Program-made: the position numbers and the translations under genes | The notes under the pieces: model-generated | Told to the model about the DNA's origin: nothing | Seen by the model: the letters and a program-made list of their open reading frames with translations, nothing else | Databases searched by the model: none | Source of the DNA: DATKEU01 sp035544495 | GTDB taxonomy: Bacteria; Myxococcota_A; Polyangia; Fen-1088 | Direction of reading: 5' to 3' | Length of the DNA stretch: 5,841 nucleotides | Assembly (NCBI GenBank): GCA_035544495.1 | Contig: DATKEU010000279.1 | Span: 1 to 5,841 of the forward strand | In this document: positions 1-5,841 of the stretch, in pieces | How positions within the stretch are numbered: the stretch's first letter is position 1 | Layout: every line of letters starts with the position of its first letter

Positions 1-1207
1 AGGTGCTGTTCGCGTGGGCGTTGAGCGCCAGGAAGCTCCCCTGGCCCAGGTACCCTGCGCGCATGCCGCTGTCGGGAAGCGTCGTCTTCACGAAGTCGGC
101 TCCGCTGACCGCGGGCAACCCGTAAAGCTTGGCCAGCTCCGGATTGACGTAGGTGTCGCGCGAATCGAACAGCGTGCGGAAGTCAGCGTTGCCCGCGAAC
201 GCCACGTCGGCCATGAAGCGAGCGGTCTCCTCGCGCATGGCCGGGCCCAGCGTGTCGGTCGCTTGCGGAAACACCGCCGGTAGCTGTGGCAAGTCGTCGA
301 GCTCGGCCAGCCGGAAGTACTCGGTGAAGAAGTTGCGCGCGGCGAGGCCGGCGCGGTCCGACGCAAGCAGGCGCGTGACCTGGGCCTGCCACCCGCTGGC
401 GGTGGTCAGCTGGTGCGCGTCCGCCGCGTCCAGCAAGGCGTCGTCGGGCGTGGTGTTCCAGATGAAGAACGCCAGGCGCGTGCCAAGCTCGTAATCGTCG
501 AAGCGGCGCTGCGTGGAATTGGCGGGATCGGGCGCGCCCAGCTCGACGCGATAGAGGAAGTTCGGCGATTCGAGCAGCCCCGCCAGCGCGTACTGCAGGC
601 CGGTGTAAAAGTCCTTGGAGGTCGTCTGCACCGATTTGATCAGCATGCTGTACGCCCCCACCTCGACGTCGGTGAGCGGTCGCCGCCAGATGCGGCGCCC
701 GAAGCGTTTCAGCCAGGCGGTGGCGCAGGCGTCGTCGGTGGCGCCGGCCGGCATGCAGCCGACGAACGTGCCGCGGTTGGCAGCCGCGGGCCCCAGCACG
801 TTGCGCGCGATCTCCAGCGCCGACGTCTCGAACTCTTCCGTGATGGGCGCCGAGAGGGCAAGCTGCGCGGCCCCGATGGAGGCGAAGCCGCTGAGCGCGC
901 TGTCCGCCTCGAGCTGCGTCGTTGGAAGCGCGCCGGCGCCCAGCAGATCGGCGATGCTGTTGCGGTATTGCGGAACGGTCAGGCGCCGCAGGCCCCCGGG
1001 CGCGGGCGCAAAAACGCCGGGCTGGGTCGTCCCCGAGCCGCCGCCAGTCGTCGTCCCCGGGCCACCGCCGCCGGTCATCCCCGGGCCGGGGCCGCCGCCC
1101 GGTCCGCCGCCGCCGACGCTCGCGCCGCTCGAACAGCCAGCGAGCACGGAGGCGCCGATCAACAGCAGCAGCGATTCAATTTTCGAGGCCCGGGAACAAA
1201 CGGTCAT
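1..1207 (-). CDS. DUF1592/DUF1588 domain lipoprotein, C-terminus cut by the window edge
   Basis: Hand translation from ATG 1207 gives 402 uninterrupted residues running past base 1. Residues 1-25 form a lipoprotein signal: a Leu-rich core, then lipobox VLAGC with Cys25 as the predicted lipidated residue. Residues 26-72 are a Gly/Pro/Thr-rich linker. The segment LRRLTVPQYRNSIADLLG (73-90) matches a DUF1587-type start. Residues 151-190, with Cys151, Cys161 and the RRIWRRPLTDVE stretch, match DUF1595. Residues about 203-338 (YALAGLLESPNFLYRVELG, then RLAFFIWNTTPDDALL) match DUF1592. Residues 353-402, ending GQGSFLALNAHANST, match the start of DUF1588. The usual C-terminal DUF1585 part would lie outside the window. 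No haem CxxCH motif is present in the visible part. The start is supported by a GGAGGT ribosome site. The family is exported and uncharacterised; it commonly neighbours DUF1552 genes, as here. Domain calls are from memory of the families. Confidence 0.9.
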   Translation of the reverse strand, partial: MTVCSRASKIESLLLLIGASVLAGCSSGASVGGGGPGGGPGPGMTGGGGPGTTTGGGSGTTQPGVFAPAPGGLRRLTVPQYRNSIADLLGAGALPTTQLEADSALSGFASIGAAQLALSAPITEEFETSALEIARNVLGPAAANRGTFVGCMPAGATDDACATAWLKRFGRRIWRRPLTDVEVGAYSMLIKSVQTTSKDFYTGLQYALAGLLESPNFLYRVELGAPDPANSTQRRFDDYELGTRLAFFIWNTTPDDALLDAADAHQLTTASGWQAQVTRLLASDRAGLAARNFFTEYFRLAELDDLPQLPAVFPQATDTLGPAMREETARFMADVAFAGNADFRTLFDSRDTYVNPELAKLYGLPAVSGADFVKTTLPDSGMRAGYLGQGSFLALNAHANST

Positions 1208-1213
1208 AACGGG

Positions 1214-1219
1214 ACCTCC
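1214..1219 (-). promoter_or_regulatory. Ribosome binding site for the DUF1592 lipoprotein gene
   Basis: On the minus strand this reads GGAGGT, a near-perfect Shine-Dalgarno core, six bases before the ATG at 1207. It fixes the start and therefore the lipoprotein signal peptide. Confidence 0.75.
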
Positions 1220-1347
1220 GGCCTGAGTAGAGTCGCGCCAAATGCCAAATAAATCAGCACGTAAAATAGTTTAGCCGCAACTTTAGCGTCGCGGTGGCCT
1301 TGACCGCAAGCGCGGTGCGTGGTCTTCTTTTTGGCGACCCGAGCGGC

Positions 1348-1353
1348 AAGGAG
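1348..1353 (+). promoter_or_regulatory. Ribosome binding site for the DUF1552 gene
   Basis: AAGGAG lies seven bases before ATG 1361. This favours ATG 1361 over the in-frame upstream GTG at 1319, whose extra 14 residues would also put non-signal sequence in front of the twin-arginine motif. Confidence 0.75.
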
Positions 1354-1360
1354 ACGCACT

Positions 1361-2746
1361 ATGTCCAGGACGACGATCAAGCGCCGGACGATCTTGCGCG
1401 GAGCCATCGGCGGGACCGCTGTGGGCTTTGGGTTGCCGCCCCTCGAGGCGATGTTCAACGTCAACGGCACCGCCTTCGCCGATGGGACCGCCATCCCCAA
1501 GCGGATGGGTATCTTTTTCTGGGGCAATGGTGTTCGCCCCGATCAGTGGACCCCGCCCAACGTGGGGACGAACTGGACCTCCAGCCCGCTCCTGATGCCG
1601 CTGGAGACGGCGGGCGTGAAGGATTACGTGAACGTCGTGTCCGGCATGCAGCAGCAGGCCAGCGCCGTGCGCGGGCACCACTCGGGGACGGTCGGGATTC
1701 TGTCCGGGGGCCCGCTGATATCGCAGATGGCCGGCGGGGCACCATTCCGATCGACGTTCATGCTCCCCAGCATCGACCAGGTGGCGGCGAAGATCATCGG
1801 CAAGACGGATCGCTTTCCATCGCTGGAGCTGGGCGTGTCGACCCGCCTGGACACCGTCGAGGGGACGACGCTGCACTATCTGTCGCACTCGGGTCCCGAC
1901 AGTCCGAACCCGCCCGAGTACAACCCGGTCAACGTCTACAACCGCATCTTCGGCACGGGGTTCACGCCGCCGGGCGCGACGCCGCCGCCCGTCGCTGACA
2001 ACACCATCGGCTTCCGCAAGAGCGTGATGGACGTGGTCCTGGCCGACATCACCCGCCTGCGCGGCCGCGTGGGCGCCGCCGATCGCGCGCGGCTGGACAA
2101 GCACACGGACAACGTGCGCAGCATCGAGAATCGCCTGACCGGCACCGGTCCGATGGTCAACGCCGTCTCGTGCAAGGCGCCCGCGATGCCGAACGCGTTC
2201 GCCGATCAGGGCGGCCAGGAGCCGCTGGTGGGCAGGAGCAAGGCGATGAGCGATCTGCTGGCGACGGCGCTGGCCTGCTACCAGACGCGGGTCTTCTCGA
2301 TGATGTGGAACGGCAGCGTCGCCAGCACCACCTTCGCCGACCTGGCGATCACGACCGGGCACCACCAGTTGACCCATGACGAGAAGGGCGACCAGCCGCA
2401 GGTCCAGAAGATCGTCACGTACATCATGCAGAATTTCGCCTCGATGCTGCAGTCGCTGAAGGCGGTGCCCGAGGGGGCCGGCAACCTGCTCGACAGCTGC
2501 GCCATACTGGCCAGCACCGACACCTCCGACGGGCGGTTCCACAACCTGTTCGACTATCCGATCCTGGTGGCCGGAAAGGCGGGCGGCTTCCTCCGCTACC
2601 CCGGCGTCCACTACCGGTCGCCGACCACCAACGAGAACACCAGCGTCGTGCTGCTGTCGGTGCTGCGCGCGGCGGGGACGAACCTGAACACCGTCGGCGC
2701 CGGGCCCGGGCTGGTCACCAGCAGCTGCGGCCCGATCGAAGCGTAG
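1361..2746 (+). CDS. Tat-exported DUF1552 domain protein
   Basis: A complete 461-residue protein, within the usual DUF1552 size range. The N-terminus has a twin-arginine signal: KRRTILRGAIGG at residues 7-18, a weakly hydrophobic stretch and LPPLEAM at 25-31, so it is probably exported folded through the Tat system. The DUF1552 body begins about residue 45 (PKRMGIFFWGNGVRPDQW). It contains the GHHSGTVGILSGG segment (105-117), the TGHHQLTHD segment (332-340) and a C-terminal NTSVVLLSVLRAAGTNLNTVG stretch (426-446 region), all recalled as typical of the family. The catalytic role, if any, is unknown; the paired histidines at 106-107 and 334-335 could bind metal, but that is speculation. It is divergent from a DUF1592 lipoprotein gene, its usual genomic partner. 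The stop is TAG at 2744-2746, followed by a convergent neighbour 22 bases away. Confidence 0.9.
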   Translation: MSRTTIKRRTILRGAIGGTAVGFGLPPLEAMFNVNGTAFADGTAIPKRMGIFFWGNGVRPDQWTPPNVGTNWTSSPLLMPLETAGVKDYVNVVSGMQQQASAVRGHHSGTVGILSGGPLISQMAGGAPFRSTFMLPSIDQVAAKIIGKTDRFPSLELGVSTRLDTVEGTTLHYLSHSGPDSPNPPEYNPVNVYNRIFGTGFTPPGATPPPVADNTIGFRKSVMDVVLADITRLRGRVGAADRARLDKHTDNVRSIENRLTGTGPMVNAVSCKAPAMPNAFADQGGQEPLVGRSKAMSDLLATALACYQTRVFSMMWNGSVASTTFADLAITTGHHQLTHDEKGDQPQVQKIVTYIMQNFASMLQSLKAVPEGAGNLLDSCAILASTDTSDGRFHNLFDYPILVAGKAGGFLRYPGVHYRSPTTNENTSVVLLSVLRAAGTNLNTVGAGPGLVTSSCGPIEA

Positions 2747-2768
2747 GAGACGCCGGACCTTCGCGCCG

Positions 2769-3524
2769 CTAGCTCTGCGTTCGCTCGGGCGAACGCTTCA
2801 AGGTCGCGTCGAAGAGCTCCAGCAGCGTCCGCCAGTGGCGCTCGGCGCAGGCGGCATCGTAGACGGGTGTGTCGCGGATCGCCCACCCGTGCTTGGCGGG
2901 GTACGTCTCGATCCGATGGTCGACGCCCGCTTGAGTGAGCGCGTCTTCGAGGCGGGCTTTTTGTTCGTCCGGGAAATTGGCGTCGTCCGTCGCTCCCGCG
3001 ACGTAGACGCGCGCGCGAATCTTCGACGCCAGGAGGTGCGGGCTGTCCGGCAGATCGGTGGCGAGGCGAGCGCCGTGGTACGAAGCGGCCGCGACGACGC
3101 GATCGGGGTACGTTCCTGCGGCGAGGAGCGACATCCCGCCACCCATGCAGTAGCCCGTCGTGCCGACGCCGCCCGGTTTCACGTCGGGCGTCGTGAGGTA
3201 GTCGAGGAAAAAGCGCGTGTCCTTCATGACGGCGGGCCTCGTCGCGAGCGCGAAGAACTTCTCCGTCAACATCTTGCGCTGCTCTGGATCCCCGAAGACC
3301 TTGTGCGGATCCATCGGCTCGTACGGTCCCGATCGATAGAAGAGATCCGGCACCAGCGCGACGTACCCGTGCTCGGCGAGCCGCTCGCCAATCTCGAGAA
3401 CCGCCGGACGGATGCCCATGCCGTCCATGTACACGAGGGTGGCGGGCCAGGGCCCGGCGCCTGTCGGTCGAAAGACATGCGTCGGACAAATTCCGTCTTC
3501 GGTTCGAATCTCGACTTTGGTCAT
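2769..3524 (-). CDS. Dienelactone hydrolase family protein
   Basis: A complete 251-residue alpha/beta hydrolase of the dienelactone hydrolase (DLH) family, with no signal peptide, so probably cytoplasmic. The nucleophile elbow is GYCMGG at residues 124-129, with Cys126 as the family's catalytic cysteine. The acid is probably Asp180 or Asp181 in AGATDDANFP (177-185), and the histidine is His212 in YPAKHGWA. The triad thus has the Cys-Asp-His order and spacing of the family. The founding members hydrolyse dienelactone in chlorocatechol breakdown, but most paralogues like this have unknown ester or lactone substrates, and no catechol-pathway gene is nearby. ATG 3524 is chosen because MTKVEIRTEDG begins the conserved fold. 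An upstream TTG at 3551 would add nine residues and leave only four bases after the DUF362 stop; neither start has a strong ribosome site. It follows the DUF362 gene by 31 bases and is probably cotranscribed with it. Confidence 0.9.
   Translation of the reverse strand: MTKVEIRTEDGICPTHVFRPTGAGPWPATLVYMDGMGIRPAVLEIGERLAEHGYVALVPDLFYRSGPYEPMDPHKVFGDPEQRKMLTEKFFALATRPAVMKDTRFFLDYLTTPDVKPGGVGTTGYCMGGGMSLLAAGTYPDRVVAAASYHGARLATDLPDSPHLLASKIRARVYVAGATDDANFPDEQKARLEDALTQAGVDHRIETYPAKHGWAIRDTPVYDAACAERHWRTLLELFDATLKRSPERTQS
2777..2796. terminator. Perfect hairpin at the convergent gene ends, possible transcription barrier
   Basis: GCGTTCGC (2777-2784) and GCGAACGC (2789-2796) pair perfectly around a four-base loop TCGG. 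The stem starts 31 bases after the DUF1552 stop and lies inside the last codons of the opposing hydrolase gene. On the plus strand only TTC follows, so it lacks the T-run of a standard intrinsic terminator; on the minus strand there is none either. It could still protect the 3' end of the DUF1552 transcript or slow polymerase. It might also be a chance product of high GC coding sequence, but eight perfect pairs with a tight loop at this spot is suggestive. Confidence 0.35.
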
Positions 3525-3555
3525 ACGAGCATCGCGATGATTCACGGCCAAGAGC

Positions 3556-4932
3556 TCACGTTGCCGTCACCAGCGACTCGTCGAGTGTCCCCCAGCCGGC
3601 GGTCTGACGCCAGTAGCGGAGGAACTTGACCACCTTGGCGTCCGGATCGTCGAGGTTGTAGTCGCTCGCCGCGGCGCCGCCGATCGGCATCAAGAGGTTG
3701 CGTATGCACCAGGTGTCGATCGCCACCGGATCGGTGCCCGCGACCAGGGCGCGCGTCGGGAAAGCGGACGTCGCCTCCAGGCGGATGTCGTGCTCGTCGC
3801 CGCCGGGCCAGCCCTGGCGCGGCGTCGCCGCCATCCAGTGTGCGACCGTCAGATAGAGATCAGGATGGCGGACGTGAGTCGAGAACTGCGCCAGCGGTCC
3901 CGCCATCCGCCAGTTGGCGCGCGGCGCGCCGAAATAGTGAACCGACTGAAAGTCCTGCACGCGGCGATCGGCGCCCAGGCGTCCCGCGCTCATGTCGACG
4001 ATGCCCATCGGCGATTTGACAGCGCCCGTGAATCCCGTCGACGCGTGCTCGTTGGCGGTCGTCATGTTGATCCAGGTCAGCTTCCGATCGGAGACGGCGA
4101 CGCGGCGGCCGCCCTCGCGGCGATGCAGCCCGTCCCGGAAGTCGACCACCAGGCCAGAGCGGGGCGACGTGAAGACCGGCCAGGTCAGCAACGTCTGCGC
4201 GTGATCGAGCAGGCTGCGGCGCAGCCTGAAGGTCTGCGAGAAGTCCCAGACGTAGCCGTCGCGATCCTCGCCCGGGGCGATCGGTCCGCGGCCGTCGCCG
4301 CCATAGACGCCGTGTACGTGTCCAGGATCGTGCCACGGGTCGCCGGCCAGGGCGCTGGGGCCGGCGTCGACCAGACCGACGAAGCTGACCGGGGTCTTGC
4401 GGCTTTCGAAGTGACTGATCAGCGCGCCCATCGTCCGAGCGCCGTCGATGTCGACGTTGCGCGCGCTCGGGTGCGTCCAGGCGCGCGCCAGCGGCGATCC
4501 GTCGGCGAGCCGGAAATGAACATTCTCGAACACGACGATCTCGCCGCGGAAGCCCGGGCGTTCCAGCACGTGCTCGATCACGCGCTTGACGGCCGCGACG
4601 TTGGTCATCCCCTGGTTCCACCATTGTGCGCTGACCTTGATCAGCACCACGTCGGTCTCGCCCACGACGCGGCCAATGCCGCCCAGCTTGCCCAGCGCCG
4701 CGTCCACGTTGCTGGCCGGCGATTCGCCGCGCGCGACGAAGAGCGTGCGGCGCTCGCCCGCCGGGTCGTGCGGCTTGAGCACCGGCGTCGCGACGAACGA
4801 ATCGAGCGCCGTCCACTGCGAGAGCTTGCCTCTGATCCGCCCGCGCCATCGAACCCCGATCGCGCCCAGCGCCGCGGCGGCGCCTCCCATGACCAGCACG
4901 CGGCGGCGGAAGGCGGGCACGATGCGCGGCAT
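3556..4932 (-). CDS. DUF362 domain protein with Tat-type signal
   Basis: A 458-residue protein from ATG 4932. Residues 8-26 (FRRRVLVMGGAAAALGAIG) form a twin-arginine signal or anchor with no clear AxA cleavage site, so it may stay membrane-tethered. The DUF362 features are VVLIKVSAQWWNQGMTN (95-111), where the family usually has an IKPN-like strand, EIVVFENVH (131-139), the GFTGAVKSPMGI segment (300-311) and the C-terminal ALVAGTDPVAIDTW segment (395-408), which matches the family's conserved DPVA-D ending. Many DUF362 proteins carry ferredoxin-type 4Fe-4S motifs; this one has a single cysteine (Cys409) and cannot hold such a cluster alone. The function is unknown. The reading frame stays open upstream to about 5592, but that part runs antisense to the acyltransferase gene and lacks family sequence, so ATG 4932 is preferred although no good ribosome site precedes it. 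It leads the probable two-gene unit with the hydrolase. Confidence 0.85.
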   Translation of the reverse strand: MPRIVPAFRRRVLVMGGAAAALGAIGVRWRGRIRGKLSQWTALDSFVATPVLKPHDPAGERRTLFVARGESPASNVDAALGKLGGIGRVVGETDVVLIKVSAQWWNQGMTNVAAVKRVIEHVLERPGFRGEIVVFENVHFRLADGSPLARAWTHPSARNVDIDGARTMGALISHFESRKTPVSFVGLVDAGPSALAGDPWHDPGHVHGVYGGDGRGPIAPGEDRDGYVWDFSQTFRLRRSLLDHAQTLLTWPVFTSPRSGLVVDFRDGLHRREGGRRVAVSDRKLTWINMTTANEHASTGFTGAVKSPMGIVDMSAGRLGADRRVQDFQSVHYFGAPRANWRMAGPLAQFSTHVRHPDLYLTVAHWMAATPRQGWPGGDEHDIRLEATSAFPTRALVAGTDPVAIDTWCIRNLLMPIGGAAASDYNLDDPDAKVVKFLRYWRQTAGWGTLDESLVTAT

Positions 4933-4935
4933 GGC

Positions 4936-4948
4936 AAAACAGAGTTTT
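4936..4948. promoter_or_regulatory. AT-rich inverted repeat before the DUF362 gene, possible operator
   Basis: AAAAC (4936-4940) and GTTTT (4944-4948) form a perfect inverted repeat around AGA, three bases upstream of the DUF362 start codon, in a 69-bp gap between divergent genes. On the minus strand a GATAAA word (4946-4951) overlaps it and resembles a -10 box, but no -35 box lies at the right distance. An operator or near-leaderless promoter is possible; five-base arms are short enough to be chance. Confidence 0.2.
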
Positions 4949-4986
4949 ATCGAAAACCGCGCGCCTGGCCAGCAGCCGTGATAGCA

Positions 4987-4995
4987 AAGGGAAGG
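4987..4995 (+). promoter_or_regulatory. Ribosome binding site for the GNAT-like gene
   Basis: AAGGGAAGG, a purine-rich Shine-Dalgarno-like stretch, ends six bases before ATG 5002. It supports that start for the gene running off the right edge. Confidence 0.55.
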
Positions 4996-5001
4996 CGTTC
5001 C

Positions 5002-5841
5002 ATGCCCTACGCCGTCGACTGGATCGAAGCTGCGCACGCGCGCGATGAACACCTCGGCGTGTGGGAGCGCAACCTTTTGTTGCCGGTCACCGCGCGCCGC
5101 CGATTCGACTGGCTTTACCGCGACAATCCGGCGGGCCCGGGGCGGCTGGCCGTGCTGCGGGCGACCTCCGCTGACCGGACCGCGTTCGTGGGCACCGCCG
5201 GATACGCCGTGCGCGCGCTGGACGTCGGCGGCGAAGCTCGGCGCGCGGCTCTTCTCGCCGACCTGGCGGTCGATCGCGCGCATCGGACGGCGATGCCGGC
5301 CCTCATGCTGTTGCGCGCGGTGCGCGCCGACGTGCTGGCGCGCCAGGATGCCGTCTATGGGTTTCCCAACCCCCAGGCCGATCCGCTGCTCCGCAGGCTC
5401 GGCTACCGTTTGCTCGGCCAGACCCGCCGCTTCGTGCTGGTGTTCGGGCATCGACGGCACATCGGGGAGACGTTGCGCGAGAAGCTGGGCGCTGCCTGGG
5501 GGGCGCGCGCGACACCCGTCGCCAGCATCGCGCTGGACGTCGTGCGGGCAGCCCTGGTGGCTGGGCTGGCCGCGCAAGCGGCCGTGACCCACCGCCTACA
5601 GTTCGTCACGGAGGTGGAGGTGGACGAACGGTTCGATCGCTTGTGGCAGACGGCCCGGAGCGACTATCCGGTCGTGGGCGTGCGCGACGCGGCGTTCGTG
5701 AGATGGCGCTTCCTGGGCTGTCCCGAAGGACCGATGGAGCTCGCAGTGATGCAAGCGCGCAAGAGCGACCAACTGGAGGGATACGCCGTGATCTCGCGTG
5801 CCCAGGGCGTCGCCCACGTGCGCGACCTGTTCGCGCCGCGC
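5002..5841 (+). CDS. GNAT-like acyltransferase, C-terminus cut by the window edge
   Basis: Hand translation from ATG 5002 gives 280 residues without a stop to the last base. The first half looks like a GNAT fold. Residues 87-107 (DLAVDRAHR, then a helix) match the beta4-alpha3 region, and VYGFPNPQADPLLRRLGY (118-135) matches the GNAT ending in which a PN turn and an LGY/LGF motif follow. The expected acetyl-CoA loop R-G-x-G is degraded to RTAMPA (95-100). After a hydrophobic segment (about 173-194), a second part begins: FDRLWQTARSDYPVVGVRD (211-229), RWRFLGCP (234-241) and LEGYAVISR (258-266), the pattern seen in the second domain of tandem GNAT proteins, some of them found in polysaccharide clusters. 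The product would be cytoplasmic, since no signal peptide is seen. Substrate and partner are unknown. It is divergent from the DUF362 gene by 69 bases. The family call is from motif recognition only. Confidence 0.7.
   Translation, partial: MPYAVDWIEAAHARDEHLGVWERNLLLPVTARRRFDWLYRDNPAGPGRLAVLRATSADRTAFVGTAGYAVRALDVGGEARRAALLADLAVDRAHRTAMPALMLLRAVRADVLARQDAVYGFPNPQADPLLRRLGYRLLGQTRRFVLVFGHRRHIGETLREKLGAAWGARATPVASIALDVVRAALVAGLAAQAAVTHRLQFVTEVEVDERFDRLWQTARSDYPVVGVRDAAFVRWRFLGCPEGPMELAVMQARKSDQLEGYAVISRAQGVAHVRDLFAPR

Larger units (their letters stand above)
1208..1360. promoter_or_regulatory. Divergent intergenic region with AT-rich patch, presumed promoters for both flanking genes
   Basis: These 153 bases separate the divergent DUF1592 and DUF1552 starts. 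The stretch at about 1239-1286 is clearly AT-rich against the GC-rich surroundings. It holds a direct repeat TTTAGC at 1270-1275 and 1282-1287, a six-base word with a six-base spacer. For the rightward gene, TTGACC at 1300-1305 resembles a -35 box, but the hexamer 17 bases further (TCTTCT, 1323-1328) is a poor -10 box. A short inverted repeat, GCGGT (1291-1295) and ACCGC (1303-1307), overlaps that -35 candidate. No convincing leftward promoter was found. That promoters lie here follows from the divergent layout; the exact boxes are guesses. Confidence 0.4.

Noticed and set aside
413..1252. A 279-codon plus-strand open frame opposite the DUF1592 lipoprotein gene
   Set aside because: The opposite strand encodes a lipobox and four recognisable domain segments in a fully open frame; the plus-strand frame is composition-driven.
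1300..1328. TTGACC with a TCTTCT hexamer 17 bases later as a firm sigma-70 promoter for the DUF1552 gene
   Set aside because: The -10 hexamer matches only three of six consensus bases, so it is mentioned as a candidate within the intergenic entry and not called as a promoter.
1283..2611. A 442-codon open frame on the minus strand opposite the DUF1552 gene
   Set aside because: The DUF1552 gene on the plus strand has a clear signal peptide, ribosome site and family motifs. The antisense frame has the Arg/Gly/His/Val-rich composition typical of shadows in high-GC DNA and crosses the AT-rich intergenic region.
2611..3489. A 292-codon minus-strand frame overlapping the hydrolase gene
   Set aside because: The alternative frame has the complete Cys-Asp-His catalytic set of dienelactone hydrolases; this one is an Arg-rich shadow that also runs into the DUF1552 gene.
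3860..4987. A 375-codon minus-strand open frame overlapping the DUF362 gene in another frame
   Set aside because: It is extremely Arg-rich and has no recognisable motif, while the overlapping frame carries DUF362 features throughout.
5045..5587. A 180-codon plus-strand frame within the GNAT-like gene
   Set aside because: It is rich in Cys, Arg and Ser, without motifs; the frame from 5002 has GNAT-like motifs, a ribosome site and remains open to the window edge.
4933..5592. Long upstream extension of the DUF362 reading frame, which would give a 678-residue protein
   Set aside because: The added 220 residues are Arg/Gly/His-rich without family resemblance, run antisense to the GNAT-like gene that has a ribosome site and recognisable motifs, and would place the twin-arginine signal in the middle of the protein.

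Overview
The window is GC-rich (about two thirds G+C by eye), with strong G/C preference at third codon positions. It looks like chromosomal DNA from a large-genome bacterium with many exported proteins. The pairing of a DUF1592-family lipoprotein with a Tat-exported DUF1552 protein, plus a Gly/Pro/Thr-rich linker after the lipobox, suggests a myxobacterium-like organism (Myxococcota) or, less likely, a planctomycete. This is inference from gene content, not a taxonomic assignment.

Layout. (1) Bases 1-1207, minus strand: the first 402 residues of a DUF1587/DUF1595/DUF1592/DUF1588-type lipoprotein that runs off the left edge. (2) Bases 1208-1360: a 153-bp divergent intergenic region with an AT-rich patch. 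(3) Bases 1361-2746, plus strand: a complete Tat-signal DUF1552 protein. (4) A 22-bp convergent gap, then two minus-strand genes that probably form one transcription unit, a Tat-signal DUF362 protein (3556-4932) followed by a dienelactone-hydrolase-family enzyme (2769-3524). A perfect 8-bp-stem hairpin (2777-2796) lies in the last codons of the hydrolase gene, just past the DUF1552 stop. (5) A 69-bp divergent gap, then a plus-strand gene from 5002 running off the right edge, probably a two-domain GNAT-like acyltransferase.

How the genes relate. The DUF1592 and DUF1552 families are known as genomic partners and both products here carry export signals, so they probably act together in or outside the cell envelope; their biochemical function is not established. 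The DUF362 and hydrolase genes are close and co-oriented, but no shared pathway can be read from sequence. The acyltransferase seems to start a separate unit.

The two genes cut by the window edges (left lipoprotein, right acyltransferase) were translated by hand and are open throughout. No tRNA, rRNA, CRISPR array, insertion sequence or phage gene was recognised. Nothing here is clearly a new system; the least understood element is the divergent DUF1592/DUF1552 pair.
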